Part shown: positions 52,731-61,267 of the stretch, one piece after another
How the letters are laid out: the number at the start of each line of letters is the position of its first letter
How positions within the stretch are numbered: the first letter of the stretch is position 1
Assembly (NCBI GenBank): GCA_966424055.1
Contig: CBJLMB010000001.1
Span: forward strand, 310,001 to 374,000
Source: Deminuibacter sp966424055
Lineage (GTDB): Bacteria; Bacteroidota; Bacteroidia; Chitinophagales; Chitinophagaceae
Direction: 5' to 3'
Length of the DNA: 64,000 nucleotides
The notes under the pieces: generated by a model
The model's database searches: none
What the model saw: only the letters and a program-made list of their open reading frames with translations
What the model was told of the DNA's origin: nothing
Translations under genes and position numbers: made by a program

Positions 52731-53666
52731 TTATGTTGTTAGTTCCTGGAACGACCGGGTTATGGCCCTGGTACCTTCTACCAGGTGTATAAAAATGTCA
52801 TTGAGTGATGGCAGTATTTCGTGAAACGATTCAATCGTAATATCCTGCTGCAGAAAATGTCGCAGTATATCATTGCTTTTGTATCCTTCATTAATCTTCA
52901 TCACATACCGGTGACCTTCGGTTTCCAGTACTGTAAAAGCAGGATGACTGACAGCGGCCGGCGCCTGCTGTAACTGTATGCTGAACTTGTTTTCTTTGAA
53001 GTGTTGTTTTATTTCCTGTACCGGGCCATCCAGTATTTTTTTACCCAGGTTCAGCAATACAATTTTATCGCAGATCTCTTCTACTTGTTCCATACGGTGC
53101 GTGCTGAAAATAATGGTACTGCCCCTGCGTGCCAGTGCATATATTTCATCTTTGATCAGGTTGGCATTCAACGGGTCAAGACCGCTGAACGGCTCGTCCA
53201 GGATGATTAGTTTGGGTTCGTGCAGTACAGTGGTTACAAACTGCAGTTTCTGGCTCATGCCTTTGCTCAGGTCTTCTACTTTTTTGTTCCACCAGCTCTG
53301 CATTTCCAGCTTATTGAACCAGTAGCGGATTTTTTCCATTGCGTCGGCCCGGGTAAGTCCTTTCAGCTGGGCCAGGTATAATGCCTGGTCGCCGATCTTC
53401 ATTTTCTTGTACAGGCCGCGTTCTTCGGGCATGTAACCGATATGGAGGATGTCGTTGGCAGGGTTAAAAGGGTTACCATCAAACAATATCTGCCCTTCAT
53501 CCGGGTAAAAAATGCCGGTGATCATCCGCAGCAAGGTGGTTTTACCGGCGCCATTGGGGCCCAGCAAGCCAAAAATGCTGCCTTGTTCAATACTAAAGCT
53601 GATATCGTCCACTGCTTTTTGTGTGGCGTAATATTTTTTTAAACCCTGCAGTTCCAGTAATGCCAT
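52731..53666 (-). CDS. ABC transporter ATP-binding protein (NatA-like)
   Basis: A 311-residue nucleotide-binding subunit: Walker A GLLGPNGAGKTT, signature DLSKGMSQKLQF (S-K-G-M in place of S-G-G-Q, a known NatA variant), Walker B KLIILDEPFSGLDP, switch His FSTHRMEQV. A C-terminal DUF4162-like domain follows. ATG 53666 is chosen; an in-frame TTG at 53684 is not needed. It forms an exporter with the permease encoded next. Confidence 0.95.
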   Translation of the reverse strand: MALLELQGLKKYYATQKAVDDISFSIEQGSIFGLLGPNGAGKTTLLRMITGIFYPDEGQILFDGNPFNPANDILHIGYMPEERGLYKKMKIGDQALYLAQLKGLTRADAMEKIRYWFNKLEMQSWWNKKVEDLSKGMSQKLQFVTTVLHEPKLIILDEPFSGLDPLNANLIKDEIYALARRGSTIIFSTHRMEQVEEICDKIVLLNLGKKILDGPVQEIKQHFKENKFSIQLQQAPAAVSHPAFTVLETEGHRYVMKINEGYKSNDILRHFLQQDITIESFHEILPSLNDIFIHLVEGTRAITRSFQELTT

Positions 53667-53800
53667 AGCAAATAATTTCGTCAAGGTACTTACGTTCCAA
53701 GATAATGTTAATACTGCATTATATGTTGTTCAATTGACCGAAATATTACAAACGGTCGTTGGGGTTATCAATACCTTCGCGGCACTAAAAACCATTATTG

Positions 53801-54823
53801 ATGCGTCGTTCGATTCAATCTGCCCTGAAAACTGCTGCCATACCGGTATTACTGTTACTGATCACCCTGCTGGGCAGCAGCTGGGGTTTCCTGGTACATA
53901 AAACAGCCCATCAGCTGGCTGTTTATGAATTGCCGGATGAGCTACGTGCTTTTTTCTTTCATCATATGAATTACCTGCAATACAATGCACCGCGCCCCGA
54001 CCTGCGCCGCGAACAGGACAGCACCGAGGCTTCCAAGCATTTTATCGACCTCGAAGCCTACGGCAAAAAAGCTGCGCGAAAAATGCCCCTGAAATGGGAT
54101 GATGCAGTAGCCAGGTACTCAAAAGATACCCTGTTGAAATATGGATATGTGCCTTACTATGTAATTGAAATGAAAAACAGGCTTACCAATGCTTTCCGCT
54201 CCGGCAACCAGGATAGCATCCTGTTTTATGCCACTGACCTGGGCCACTATGTGGAAGATGCTCATGTACCGCTGCATACTTCTGTTAATTACGACGGGCA
54301 GCTGACCAACCAGAAAGGATTGCACAATCTTTGGGAAACCATGGTTCCTGAAATGGAGATCAGCCATTACGATCTTTCATCTAAACATACAGCCACTTAT
54401 CTCAAACACCCTGAAAAAGCCATCTGGAAAGCGGTACGTCATGCGCATGCGCTGCTGCCCGCAGTGTTTGAAAAAGAAAAAGAATTGTCTGCACGGTTTA
54501 CCGAAGAAAAAAAATACAGAACACAGGTGCGTAGGGGTAAAGAATATAAAAGCTATACCACTGAGTTTGCCCAGGCCTATGCAGCTGCTTTGAAAAATAC
54601 CATTAATGAGCAACTGATCAGCTCTGCCAACCTGGTGGCCGATTTCTGGTACACTGCCTGGGTGGATGCAGGTAAACCCGCTATGAACAAATTATACAAT
54701 GGCCTCAGCAATGGTGAAAAGGAAAAGCTGCAGCAACAGCTGGATGCATTTCAACAGAACACACTGGTACAGAAAAACCTGCTGCAGGCAAGGCAAAACA
54801 ATAAAAGCGGCAGCACTGAATAA
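53801..54823 (+). CDS. Secreted zinc-dependent phospholipase C/S1-P1 nuclease-like protein
   Basis: A 340-residue exported protein: signal peptide to about 30 (LLLLITLLGSSWG), then WGFLVHKTAHQLAVYELP, where the Trp and His after the signal would bind zinc, SKHFIDLEAYG, and ATDLGHYVEDAHVPLHTSVNYDGQ and KGLHNLWE, the His/Asp-rich trinuclear zinc site of the phospholipase C/P1 nuclease fold. The substrate could be a phosphoester lipid or nucleic acid. ATG 53801 is chosen over the adjacent TTG. A C-terminal Gln/Asn-rich helix follows the core. Divergent from the ABC ATPase gene; a GACCG..CGGTC inverted repeat (about 53736-53757) lies in the gap. Confidence 0.85.
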   Translation: MRRSIQSALKTAAIPVLLLLITLLGSSWGFLVHKTAHQLAVYELPDELRAFFFHHMNYLQYNAPRPDLRREQDSTEASKHFIDLEAYGKKAARKMPLKWDDAVARYSKDTLLKYGYVPYYVIEMKNRLTNAFRSGNQDSILFYATDLGHYVEDAHVPLHTSVNYDGQLTNQKGLHNLWETMVPEMEISHYDLSSKHTATYLKHPEKAIWKAVRHAHALLPAVFEKEKELSARFTEEKKYRTQVRRGKEYKSYTTEFAQAYAAALKNTINEQLISSANLVADFWYTAWVDAGKPAMNKLYNGLSNGEKEKLQQQLDAFQQNTLVQKNLLQARQNNKSGSTE

Positions 54824-54843
54824 AAAATAATTGTTCACCCTGG

Positions 54844-54875
54844 AAAATGGGCATCCGGCCGGGTGCCCATTTTTT
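54844..54875 (+). terminator. Rho-independent terminator
   Basis: AAAATGGGCATCC pairs with GGGTGCCCATTTT (one G-T pair) around GGCC, with a T-run. It ends the phospholipase-like gene. Confidence 0.9.
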
Positions 54876-54956
54876 GTGTTTTTACCGCTTAACAAAAAGA
54901 ATTTAAAGTAATCATCTCAGCATGAGTTGTTTGCATATTGTGCTATAAAAGTTAAT

Positions 54957-54987
54957 GTTTCGGTAATATTTTGCTGTTATAACTTTG
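54957..54987 (+). promoter_or_regulatory. Candidate promoter of the fasciclin gene
   Basis: TAACTTTG at 54980-54987 matches TAnnTTTG, with GTTTC at 54957-54961 about 19 bases upstream as a -33 element. It gives a leader of about 20 bases before ATG 55013. Confidence 0.5.
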
Positions 54988-55012
54988 ATCTTCATTTAAA
55001 ATTCCATGCGAT

Positions 55013-56194
55013 ATGAAAAAACAATTCACTCCCCGCCAGGGTTGGTACAGAACCCTGGTTGCAGCCGCATGCCTAACCTTCCTCTTCACCTCTTGCCAGA
55101 AAGAATCGGCGGTTACACAAAAAGAAAATCCGCAAACCGAAACACCGGTTGCAGTAGCCAATGAATTAAGCGAGCAGGAAGTAAGAACACAGGCAACAGA
55201 TTTCAGCAGCGCCCATGCCAAGGAAATTTCCACTGCATCAAAGGATGCAGAAAGGCAATTTGTCGATGACAACGACAATGAAAAAGGCGGAAGAAAAACA
55301 TTGTTGGGTTTACTGAAAAGAAATCCTGCATTGTTCAGCGCATTCACCGCAGCTGCTGAAGTAACCAGACTGGACAAAGTACTGGATGCAAAAAAATCAA
55401 CCCTCACCGTATTCGCACCCGTTAACGCAGCATTTGCTGCATTACCCGCCCCTTTTAATAGCGCACAACGTATTTTGAAAATTAAAGACAAAAACCAGCT
55501 GGCTTACCTCAAGGCCCTGGTATTGTACCACCTGCTCGACACACTGAAACGCGTAGCGGCTGTCCCCGATGGACGCAGTACTGCAGTTACAGCGAAGCCA
55601 CAGAGCGCAGGCGTGGACAATGTGCTTTATTTTTCCAAAGCATGGGGAATGCTTGGTATCAATGGCATTGCCAATGTAGTTAAACAGGATGTTACAGCCA
55701 GCAACGGCGTATTACAGGTAATTAACCAGGTATTGTATTACCCGGTTAAGACCATTGCCCAGGACTTGAACGACAACAGCAATTTTACTGCACTGGTTGC
55801 CGCACTGACCAAGGCGAACTTCCTCAGTGTATTGACCAAAGAGGGTAATTATACCCTGTTTGCTGCACCCAACAGTGCATTTGCTCAACTGCCGGCACCT
55901 TATAATACGGCTGCCAATATCAGCGGTATCACCAATGCACGGCAAATTGATACGCTCACCAATATTGTGCGGTATCATGTATTGAGCCAGCGCTTTTTTG
56001 GCTGGGATCTGGGTTTCTTCGACCAGCATGCCAGTTATGCAACACCTCCTGCCAACAAAATCACTACGGTGATCGGGTTCCCCGTTGGTTTTGTTAAAGG
56101 AAACAGGAACAAAGGTTATAGTATGATCAGGCCTGGTAACCGTATCATGACCAATGGTGTGATACATGTTATACCGAACATCTTGTTGCCTTAA
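55013..56194 (+). CDS. Fasciclin-domain lipoprotein (two FAS1 domains)
   Basis: A 393-residue lipoprotein: signal ending LFTSC (Cys 28), a Glu/Thr-rich linker, then two FAS1 domains. The first (about 98-240) has LTVFAPVNAAFAALP and YHLLD; the second (about 245-390) has YTLFAAPNSAFAQLP, RYHVLSQ and NGVIHVIPNILLP, all typical FAS1 motifs. FAS1 domains serve in adhesion and cell-surface contacts; in Bacteroidota such proteins are common at the outer membrane. Short own promoter and own terminator make it a single-gene transcript. Confidence 0.93.
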   Translation: MKKQFTPRQGWYRTLVAAACLTFLFTSCQKESAVTQKENPQTETPVAVANELSEQEVRTQATDFSSAHAKEISTASKDAERQFVDDNDNEKGGRKTLLGLLKRNPALFSAFTAAAEVTRLDKVLDAKKSTLTVFAPVNAAFAALPAPFNSAQRILKIKDKNQLAYLKALVLYHLLDTLKRVAAVPDGRSTAVTAKPQSAGVDNVLYFSKAWGMLGINGIANVVKQDVTASNGVLQVINQVLYYPVKTIAQDLNDNSNFTALVAALTKANFLSVLTKEGNYTLFAAPNSAFAQLPAPYNTAANISGITNARQIDTLTNIVRYHVLSQRFFGWDLGFFDQHASYATPPANKITTVIGFPVGFVKGNRNKGYSMIRPGNRIMTNGVIHVIPNILLP

Positions 56195-56213
56195 CAACAA
56201 GTTGAATGTATGC

Positions 56214-56246
56214 AAAGGCCCTGTTGTTATAGCAGGGCCTTTTATT
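56214..56246 (+). terminator. Rho-independent terminator after the fasciclin gene
   Basis: AAAGGCCCTG (56214-56223) pairs with CAGGGCCTTT (56233-56242) across 9 bases, followed by ATTTT. Confidence 0.88.
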
Positions 56247-56273
56247 TTAGATAAAAATGTGGAAAGAAGGATA

Positions 56274-57893
56274 TTAATAAAGTGCTGCAATAGCTGCTGC
56301 CACTCTTTCTCCATCCATCGCCGCACTTACAATACCACCCGCATAGCCAGCGCCTTCACCACAGGGATAAAGACCCGCGATTTGCGGGTGCTGTAATGTA
56401 TCATGGTTGCGTGGTATCCTTACTGGTGATGATGTTCTGCTTTCTGTTGCCACTACAATGGCTTCGTTGGTATAATAACCCTGCATCTTTTTTCCGAATG
56501 CGCGAAAACCATCCTGCAGGCTTTTGTAAATAAAACCGGGTAATACTGTATCCAGCGTGCTGCTGTTTACGCCGGGCAGATAACTGCAACCCGGTAATGT
56601 GGCGGATTGCCTGTTATTGCAAAAATCTTCCATCCGCTGTGCCGGTGCTGCAAAAAGGCCGCCACCTGCTGTAAAAGCTTTTTGTTCTACTGCCTGCTGA
56701 AAATATAGCAGCAGCAGGGGATCCTGTTCTGACAGTGGTTGGCCATCTGGCAGTATGCTTTGCCGCATTTTTTTGTTATCAGCAAAATACTGCCAGGCAT
56801 CCTGTTGGGTCACTTGAACCACCATGCCGCTATTGGAATAAGGATTATTGCGTTTGCTGGGGCTCCAGCCATTTACGACCAGCTCTCCGGGGCTGGTTGC
56901 TGCCGGGGCAATAATACCGCCCGGGCACATGCAGAAGCTGAATACGCCGCGGTTGTTCACTTGTTCTACCAGGCTGTATGAAGCCGGGGGAAGGAAAGAT
57001 GATCTTCCTTCTGCTGTGCTGCAGTGATACTGGATAGCATCGATCAGCGCCTGTGGATGTTCAATGCGCACACCCAGTGCAAATGGTTTGGCTTCAATGG
57101 CAATATGCCGGTGATGCAGCAACTGGAAAACATCTCTCGCCGAATGACCGGTTGCTATAATAACGGCACCTGCCTGCAGCTGATCGCCATCCTGTGTAAC
57201 AACACCCTGCACACTACCCCGGTCAATGATCAGGTCGGTGACTTTTTTGTTGAATAAAAACTGTCCGCCGCAATCTGTGATCTGCTGCCGCATGGCAGTA
57301 ATGATCTGTGGCAGCTTATTGGTGCCTATATGCGGGTGTGCATCATAGCGTATCTGCTCATCGGCACCAAACTGTACCAGTATATTCAGAATGCGGTGTA
57401 TATCGCCGCGCTTGGTACTGCGGGTGTATAACTTACCATCGCTGTAAGTGCCTGCGCCGCCTTCACCAAAACAATAATTGCTTTCGGGGTTCACCACGCC
57501 TTCTTTATTCAATGCTGCCAGGTCTCTTCTGCGGGCACGTACATCTTTGCCTCTTTCCAGCACAATGGGACAGATCCCTTTTTCTATCAAGTGCAATGCT
57601 GCAAACAGTCCGGCGGGTCCGGCGCCAACAACAATGGCGCTGTGCGGGGCCTTGCTTACATCTTTATATTGTATATGGTGAACAGGCCGTTCATGAAAAG
57701 GCTCATCTATAAAAGCCTGTACTGTCAGGTTGATCCAGGGCTGCCTGCTCCTGGCGTCGATAGAACGCCGGGTAATATAAAACCCGGTAACTGAATTGGG
57801 TTTCTTGCCTGCCGCCTGCGCGATATAAGCGCGGATAACAGCATCATCTGTTGCCTCCTGCGGCAGTAGTTTTAAACTGAGTGATTGTTGCAT
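56274..57893 (-). CDS. FAD-dependent oxidoreductase of the COG2509 family
   Basis: A 539-residue cytosolic flavoprotein. An N-terminal ~85-residue domain with ITRRSIDARSRQPWINLTV precedes the FAD-binding Rossmann fold SAIVVGAGPAGLFAALHLIEKG (in outline); then FGEGGAGTYSDGKLYTRS, PHIGTNKLPQII, VIIATGHSARDVF, RGVFSFCMCPGGIIAPA and the C-terminal GLYPCGEGAGYAGGIVSAAMDG. The FCMCPGG motif carries two Cys that could be redox active. Proteins of this family are widespread and uncharacterised. The gene is convergent with the fasciclin gene; no partners. Confidence 0.93.
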   Translation of the reverse strand: MQQSLSLKLLPQEATDDAVIRAYIAQAAGKKPNSVTGFYITRRSIDARSRQPWINLTVQAFIDEPFHERPVHHIQYKDVSKAPHSAIVVGAGPAGLFAALHLIEKGICPIVLERGKDVRARRRDLAALNKEGVVNPESNYCFGEGGAGTYSDGKLYTRSTKRGDIHRILNILVQFGADEQIRYDAHPHIGTNKLPQIITAMRQQITDCGGQFLFNKKVTDLIIDRGSVQGVVTQDGDQLQAGAVIIATGHSARDVFQLLHHRHIAIEAKPFALGVRIEHPQALIDAIQYHCSTAEGRSSFLPPASYSLVEQVNNRGVFSFCMCPGGIIAPAATSPGELVVNGWSPSKRNNPYSNSGMVVQVTQQDAWQYFADNKKMRQSILPDGQPLSEQDPLLLLYFQQAVEQKAFTAGGGLFAAPAQRMEDFCNNRQSATLPGCSYLPGVNSSTLDTVLPGFIYKSLQDGFRAFGKKMQGYYTNEAIVVATESRTSSPVRIPRNHDTLQHPQIAGLYPCGEGAGYAGGIVSAAMDGERVAAAIAALY

Positions 57894-57930
57894 GATGTTA
57901 GGTGTTTATCCTAAAAAACGTTCTGCAAAT

Positions 57931-57963
57931 AAAAAATTAAACCGGTATGAAAACCGGTTTAAT
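57931..57963 (-). terminator. Terminator downstream of the decayed barrel gene
   Basis: ATTAAACCGG (57936-57945) pairs with CCGGTTTAAT (57954-57963) across 8 bases; on the - strand a run of T follows. It ends the transcript coming from the barrel remnant. Confidence 0.75.
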
Positions 57964-57984
57964 CACAAAGTTAAGTATTCCTGT

Positions 57985-58092
57985 TTATTTACCAGCCAGG
58001 GAGAAGCTGTAGGCAACCCGCATGCCGATGGCAGAAAATGAGCCGCCCTGTTTGGGAGCATCTTCATACTGCACACTTACATCGATAAAGCC
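57985..58092 (-). pseudogene. Remnant C-terminus of an outer membrane barrel paralogue
   Basis: Read on the - strand these 36 codons encode GFIDVSVQYEDAPKQGG and then SFSAIGMRVAYSFSLAGK with a stop, closely matching the end of the intact neighbour (GIDVSARYEGASKSGG, SLSFIGLRVAYGFSLGHK). Six codons further upstream the frame meets a stop and then the terminator of the neighbour. No start or N-terminal part remains. This is what is left of a tandem duplicate whose front was deleted. Confidence 0.85.
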
Positions 58093-58103
58093 ATTTAAAA
58101 TGC

Positions 58104-58140
58104 TTCCTCATAAACTGGCTTCATACCGGTTTATGAGGAA
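58104..58140 (-). terminator. Terminator of the small barrel gene
   Basis: TTCCTCATAAAC (58104-58115) pairs perfectly with GTTTATGAGGAA (58129-58140) across 13 bases; ATTTTAAAT follows on the - strand. It lies 15 bases beyond the stop codon and sits on the edge of the paralogue remnant. Confidence 0.75.
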
Positions 58141-58155
58141 ACAAAATAAACATTG

Positions 58156-58686
58156 TTATTTATGACCCAGGGAGAAGCCATAAGCAACCCTGAGGCCAAT
58201 GAAAGACAGTGAGCCACCGCTTTTAGAAGCGCCTTCATACCGTGCGCTTACATCAATACCCGGAGTAGTGCGGTAACCTACATTAATGGCATAAGTGAAT
58301 GCACTGGTGCTTGAACCGCTGCCACCAATAAAGCTTACACCCAGCTGGGGTTCTGCATAAATGCCGCTAGAGAAAGTGTAACGGCCACCCACTTTAACAG
58401 GGATGAAGTGAACGGCAGGAACCTTTTCGCCATCAATTGTTTTTCCGCTAAAGCTGAGATAGCCACTTTGCAGTGTTAATGCAAGGTTTTCATCAAAGTT
58501 GTAAGCGAATTTGGCTGTACCCCCAATTCCGAATTTGTAAAAGTCTTTAAAGTTGCTGTTGATAGGGAAGCCGCCATCAACACCGATACTTAATTCGGCG
58601 CCGGGTGCGGTTTTGTTTTGGGAGAAAGCAGAGAAACCGGTTAACAGGATGCACAGGAGAAAGGTGAGCTTTTTCATGTTTTTCAT
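58156..58686 (-). CDS. Small outer membrane beta-barrel protein
   Basis: A 176-residue exported barrel: signal peptide to about 22 (LLCILLTGFSAFSQ), then about eight strands with patterns such as FGIGGTAKFAYNFDENLALTL, VKVGGRYTFSSGIYAEPQLG and SFIGLRVAYGFSLGHK. No specific function. The start at 58686 is favoured over the in-frame ATG at 58677 because the sequence before it (ATCAACTAAAATG) matches the leader of the next upstream gene on this strand at 60603. A decayed paralogue lies just downstream. Confidence 0.85.
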   Translation of the reverse strand: MKNMKKLTFLLCILLTGFSAFSQNKTAPGAELSIGVDGGFPINSNFKDFYKFGIGGTAKFAYNFDENLALTLQSGYLSFSGKTIDGEKVPAVHFIPVKVGGRYTFSSGIYAEPQLGVSFIGGSGSSTSAFTYAINVGYRTTPGIDVSARYEGASKSGGSLSFIGLRVAYGFSLGHK

Positions 58687-58974
58687 TTTAGTTGATTTAG
58701 TTAAAGAGGTGAATTGTATAAAAAGATTAGTTAGTATAGCGGGTATAGGAAGCAGGGAATACAGTTATTGTATTTGCATGTAAGCAGGGCCGGCACTGTA
58801 CTGGCTGCATAAGCATTGTTCATTTTGGTTAACGAATAATTTATTTCGGAGCGCAAGAAAAAACAAAAAAGGTTAACTATCAAGTGTAGTTAACCTTTTT
58901 AGCTATAATGGGTGAAAACACGGATAGCAGGCCGTGTATTTACTGTGATTTACCCCCTTGTAAAAAGAAGTTTT
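58687..58974. other. Intergenic region between the barrel and orphan lipoprotein genes
   Basis: No frame is visible. It contains the leader of the barrel gene (- strand, ATCAACTAAAATG), an AT-rich stretch near 58700-58860 and the terminator at 58866-58900. Confidence 0.6.
58866..58900 (-). terminator. Terminator downstream of the orphan lipoprotein gene
   Basis: AAAAAGGTTAACTA (58866-58879) pairs with TAGTTAACCTTTTT (58887-58900) across 7 bases, with A/T runs on both sides, so it can act on both strands. Confidence 0.88.
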
Positions 58975-60603
58975 TCACTTTGTCAGTGAACGATGCCTGC
59001 CATTCAGGCCAGGTGTTCTGCTGATGCCTGGCCCATTAGGGCTTTCATTTATTCTCTGCGGTTCAACGGCAAAGCTGACAACCCCGGTACTGACTTCGTA
59101 TGTATGAATAAGTTCATTCGCATCATTGCCGGGTGTACCTGCCGTGTACGAAGTAATAATGGGAGACCTGAAGTCTAAAATACCTTCTCCCAGGTCGTCT
59201 GAGCCGGTAGTGGTTTTGTACTGGTATGTTGTAGAGGAAGTGGATGTGGCACTGACGCCGAACTTGGGGCCGACTTTGATCTTATCGCCTAAGGGAATAC
59301 TGAAGTCAAAATTACCACCATAAGTTGCCGAATTGGTAACCGTATTGGTAATAGCTATTGAAGGATCATATTCGGCAAGGATGAACTTCCATGCAGAACC
59401 ATAGTTTTCGAGATCCCAGGGAATGAGTTCTATATTAAGGGGTACAAGCTTGGGCTCTAAATGATCGATCAAATAAAACTTCCAGCCAAATATTGCCGAT
59501 TGTTCTTTTGGAATGATATCAAATAGATCAGACCCTTTCACTGTAAAAATCTTTCTCAGTTCCTGTCCGGTCCCGTTTTTGGCGTTAATTAACACGCTTA
59601 TCCTGAACTCAAAATTGCCCTCTGTCCAGAAAGGCTGTTTTCCAAAGGCCAAAGTCCGGTTGGTTTCACTTTTCACGCCGGGTAAAGGCTTGGGGTCATT
59701 GCCGTCATCTGAGATCAATGTATAATCATTGCCTTTAATAAACCGGAAAGATTTGATGAACTCACTATAGTCATTCCTGAATTTGCCCGAGGTAATATTA
59801 TTAGAAGCATCAATCCCATAATAAACATAATCCCTGTGCCATTCATTTCCTGATTTATAAGCTGCAACAGCTACCGGGTCTATTTCGTAAGATCCGGGAA
59901 CATTAACACCGGTTCTGGAAGAAAGATTATGGCTGATCCCGTCAAACGACCCGGAAATAAAAGAATAGGTTTGATTGAAAGGGACTTCTTTATCTGAAAA
60001 AGCTGAAAAAGTTTTTGCAGCACTGTTCCCGGGTTGAGGTTGAATGCTGCTATTTAACACTACTCTTTCATTATCCTTCACAACAAGGACCGGGAAACCC
60101 GGGATCGCATTATTGGGAATATCAATCCTTGCTGAACTGGCATCATATGCTGCAACGCCTTCCGGGGCTTTTCCCGGCGCTACTGCCACAACGGGTATTT
60201 CGGTGGCGGTGTTCCACTTTTCAGCATTAAACCAGGGAAGATCAGGAATATAGATCGTTAGCAGTGGTAATGCGTCGAGGGCTGATACCAGTTCTGCTTT
60301 GGATGAACTGTATTGTAAAAGCTTTTCATATACAGTCTCTTTGCCATCTGGTTTAATGTCTTTAATTAATTGAAACAAGACATCATAGTCTTTGTCAAAC
60401 TGTTTTAATGCTTCGTCTTTTAGTAGTTTACGGAGGGCCGGTTCATTTGCCAGCGCTTTGGATAGCGTTTGGGCTACGATTGTTTGCTGGGATGCTGTTG
60501 CTGATAGAGGCGGGAAAGGCGCTGCTTTTTCTGTGTTCAGCTCTTTCTTACATGCATACAAAAGGCTTAAGGCTGCACCGAGGCAGATCATGGTCTTTTT
60601 CAT
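58975..60603 (-). CDS. Lipoprotein of unknown function
   Basis: A 542-residue predicted lipoprotein with lipobox LLYAC (Cys 18) followed by KKELNTEK. I recognise no family. The N-terminal ~125 residues are helical (TIVAQTLSKALANEPALRKL, VYEKLLQYSSSKAELVSAL); the rest is rich in beta strands, with IYIPDLPWFN, IDIPNNAIPGFPVLVVKDN, then a long middle part, and a C-terminal region with GKHYGG-free Gly/Ser/Thr-rich strands (SIPLGDKIKVGPKFGVSAT, STSSTTYQYKTTTGSDDLG). The first half resembles exported Bacteroidota proteins with a short peptidase-like pro-region, but no catalytic motif is seen. It is transcribed alone. Confidence 0.75.
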   Translation of the reverse strand: MKKTMICLGAALSLLYACKKELNTEKAAPFPPLSATASQQTIVAQTLSKALANEPALRKLLKDEALKQFDKDYDVLFQLIKDIKPDGKETVYEKLLQYSSSKAELVSALDALPLLTIYIPDLPWFNAEKWNTATEIPVVAVAPGKAPEGVAAYDASSARIDIPNNAIPGFPVLVVKDNERVVLNSSIQPQPGNSAAKTFSAFSDKEVPFNQTYSFISGSFDGISHNLSSRTGVNVPGSYEIDPVAVAAYKSGNEWHRDYVYYGIDASNNITSGKFRNDYSEFIKSFRFIKGNDYTLISDDGNDPKPLPGVKSETNRTLAFGKQPFWTEGNFEFRISVLINAKNGTGQELRKIFTVKGSDLFDIIPKEQSAIFGWKFYLIDHLEPKLVPLNIELIPWDLENYGSAWKFILAEYDPSIAITNTVTNSATYGGNFDFSIPLGDKIKVGPKFGVSATSTSSTTYQYKTTTGSDDLGEGILDFRSPIITSYTAGTPGNDANELIHTYEVSTGVVSFAVEPQRINESPNGPGISRTPGLNGRHRSLTK

Positions 60604-60782
60604 TTTAGTTTGATTTGGTTAGAAATGTTTTAAACGCTGGTTAGCTGTGCTCTTGGGCTTTGCGTTTTGAATAAGCTGGGAAGGAAGGGATAAAAGGGAA
60701 TTGAAAATATACAGGTGGGAGGATAGGCATAGCAGAAGCATTTTTCATGTGGTTAGCTGTTGGTGTAAAAACAAGATAAAAC

Positions 60783-60821
60783 AAAAAGGTTCAGGATACA
60801 AGCGTATCCTGAACCTTTTTT
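60783..60821 (-). terminator. Terminator downstream of the DUF3127 gene
   Basis: 60783-60799 pairs perfectly with 60804-60820 (17 bp, AAAAAGGTTCAGGATAC on the left) around AAGC, with A and T runs. Gap 60604-60782 holds the leader of the orphan lipoprotein gene (CAAACTAAAATG read on the - strand) and nothing else that I see. Confidence 0.92.
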
Positions 60822-60863
60822 GTAAGGAAAACGAATGGTAATTGTGCGTCGGTAACAGGTATC

Positions 60864-61238
60864 TTAAAAAGGCAGATCATCGACCTCACCTGCAGGAGGC
60901 AGGTCATTCACCTGGCTGTAATCAGTAGCAGGTCCATCCTGGCCCAGCTTAATGTATTCCATACGCCATGCATCCAGGTTGGTAATATAATTTTCGCGAC
61001 CTTCTTTCATCCACTTGGTGCCTTTAATATTGAAAGATACTTTTACTTCATCGCCCAGTTTAAAGCGATCGGGCATAGCAGTTTTATCCTGCACACACTG
61101 GAACTTGATATAATTGGTAATGGCACGGCCATTGATATCTTCCGTTTTTTCTATTACAAACTCACGTGTTTTAAATGTTTCAGTACGCTGCACGATATCC
61201 AGTTTCGCTACCAGCTTTCCTGTAATTTCAAATGACAT
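60864..61238 (-). CDS. DUF3127 protein with SSB-like acidic tail
   Basis: A 124-residue protein with the DUF3127 pattern: MSFEITGKLVAKLDIVQRTETFKTREFVIEK, then YIKFQCVQDKTAMPDRF, GDEVKVSFNIKGTKW and ENYITNLDAWRM, which is the strand order of a single OB fold. It ends EVDDLPF: an acidic stretch capped by Pro-Phe, very like the last residues of single-stranded DNA-binding protein (DDDIPF), through which SSB recruits repair and replication proteins. DUF3127 has no assigned role that I know. It is single, between an orphan lipoprotein and the gene-poor region before dnaA. Confidence 0.9.
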   Translation of the reverse strand: MSFEITGKLVAKLDIVQRTETFKTREFVIEKTEDINGRAITNYIKFQCVQDKTAMPDRFKLGDEVKVSFNIKGTKWMKEGRENYITNLDAWRMEYIKLGQDGPATDYSQVNDLPPAGEVDDLPF

Positions 61239-61259
61239 AATTATATTGGTTTAACGCCC

Positions 61260-61267
61260 CAAACCTA
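61260..61267 (-). promoter_or_regulatory. Candidate -7 box of the DUF3127 gene
   Basis: On the - strand TAGGTTTG matches TAnnTTTG and lies 21 bases before the start codon. A TTTTG sits 14 bases upstream, closer than the usual 19-21, so the -33 part is uncertain. Confidence 0.4.
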
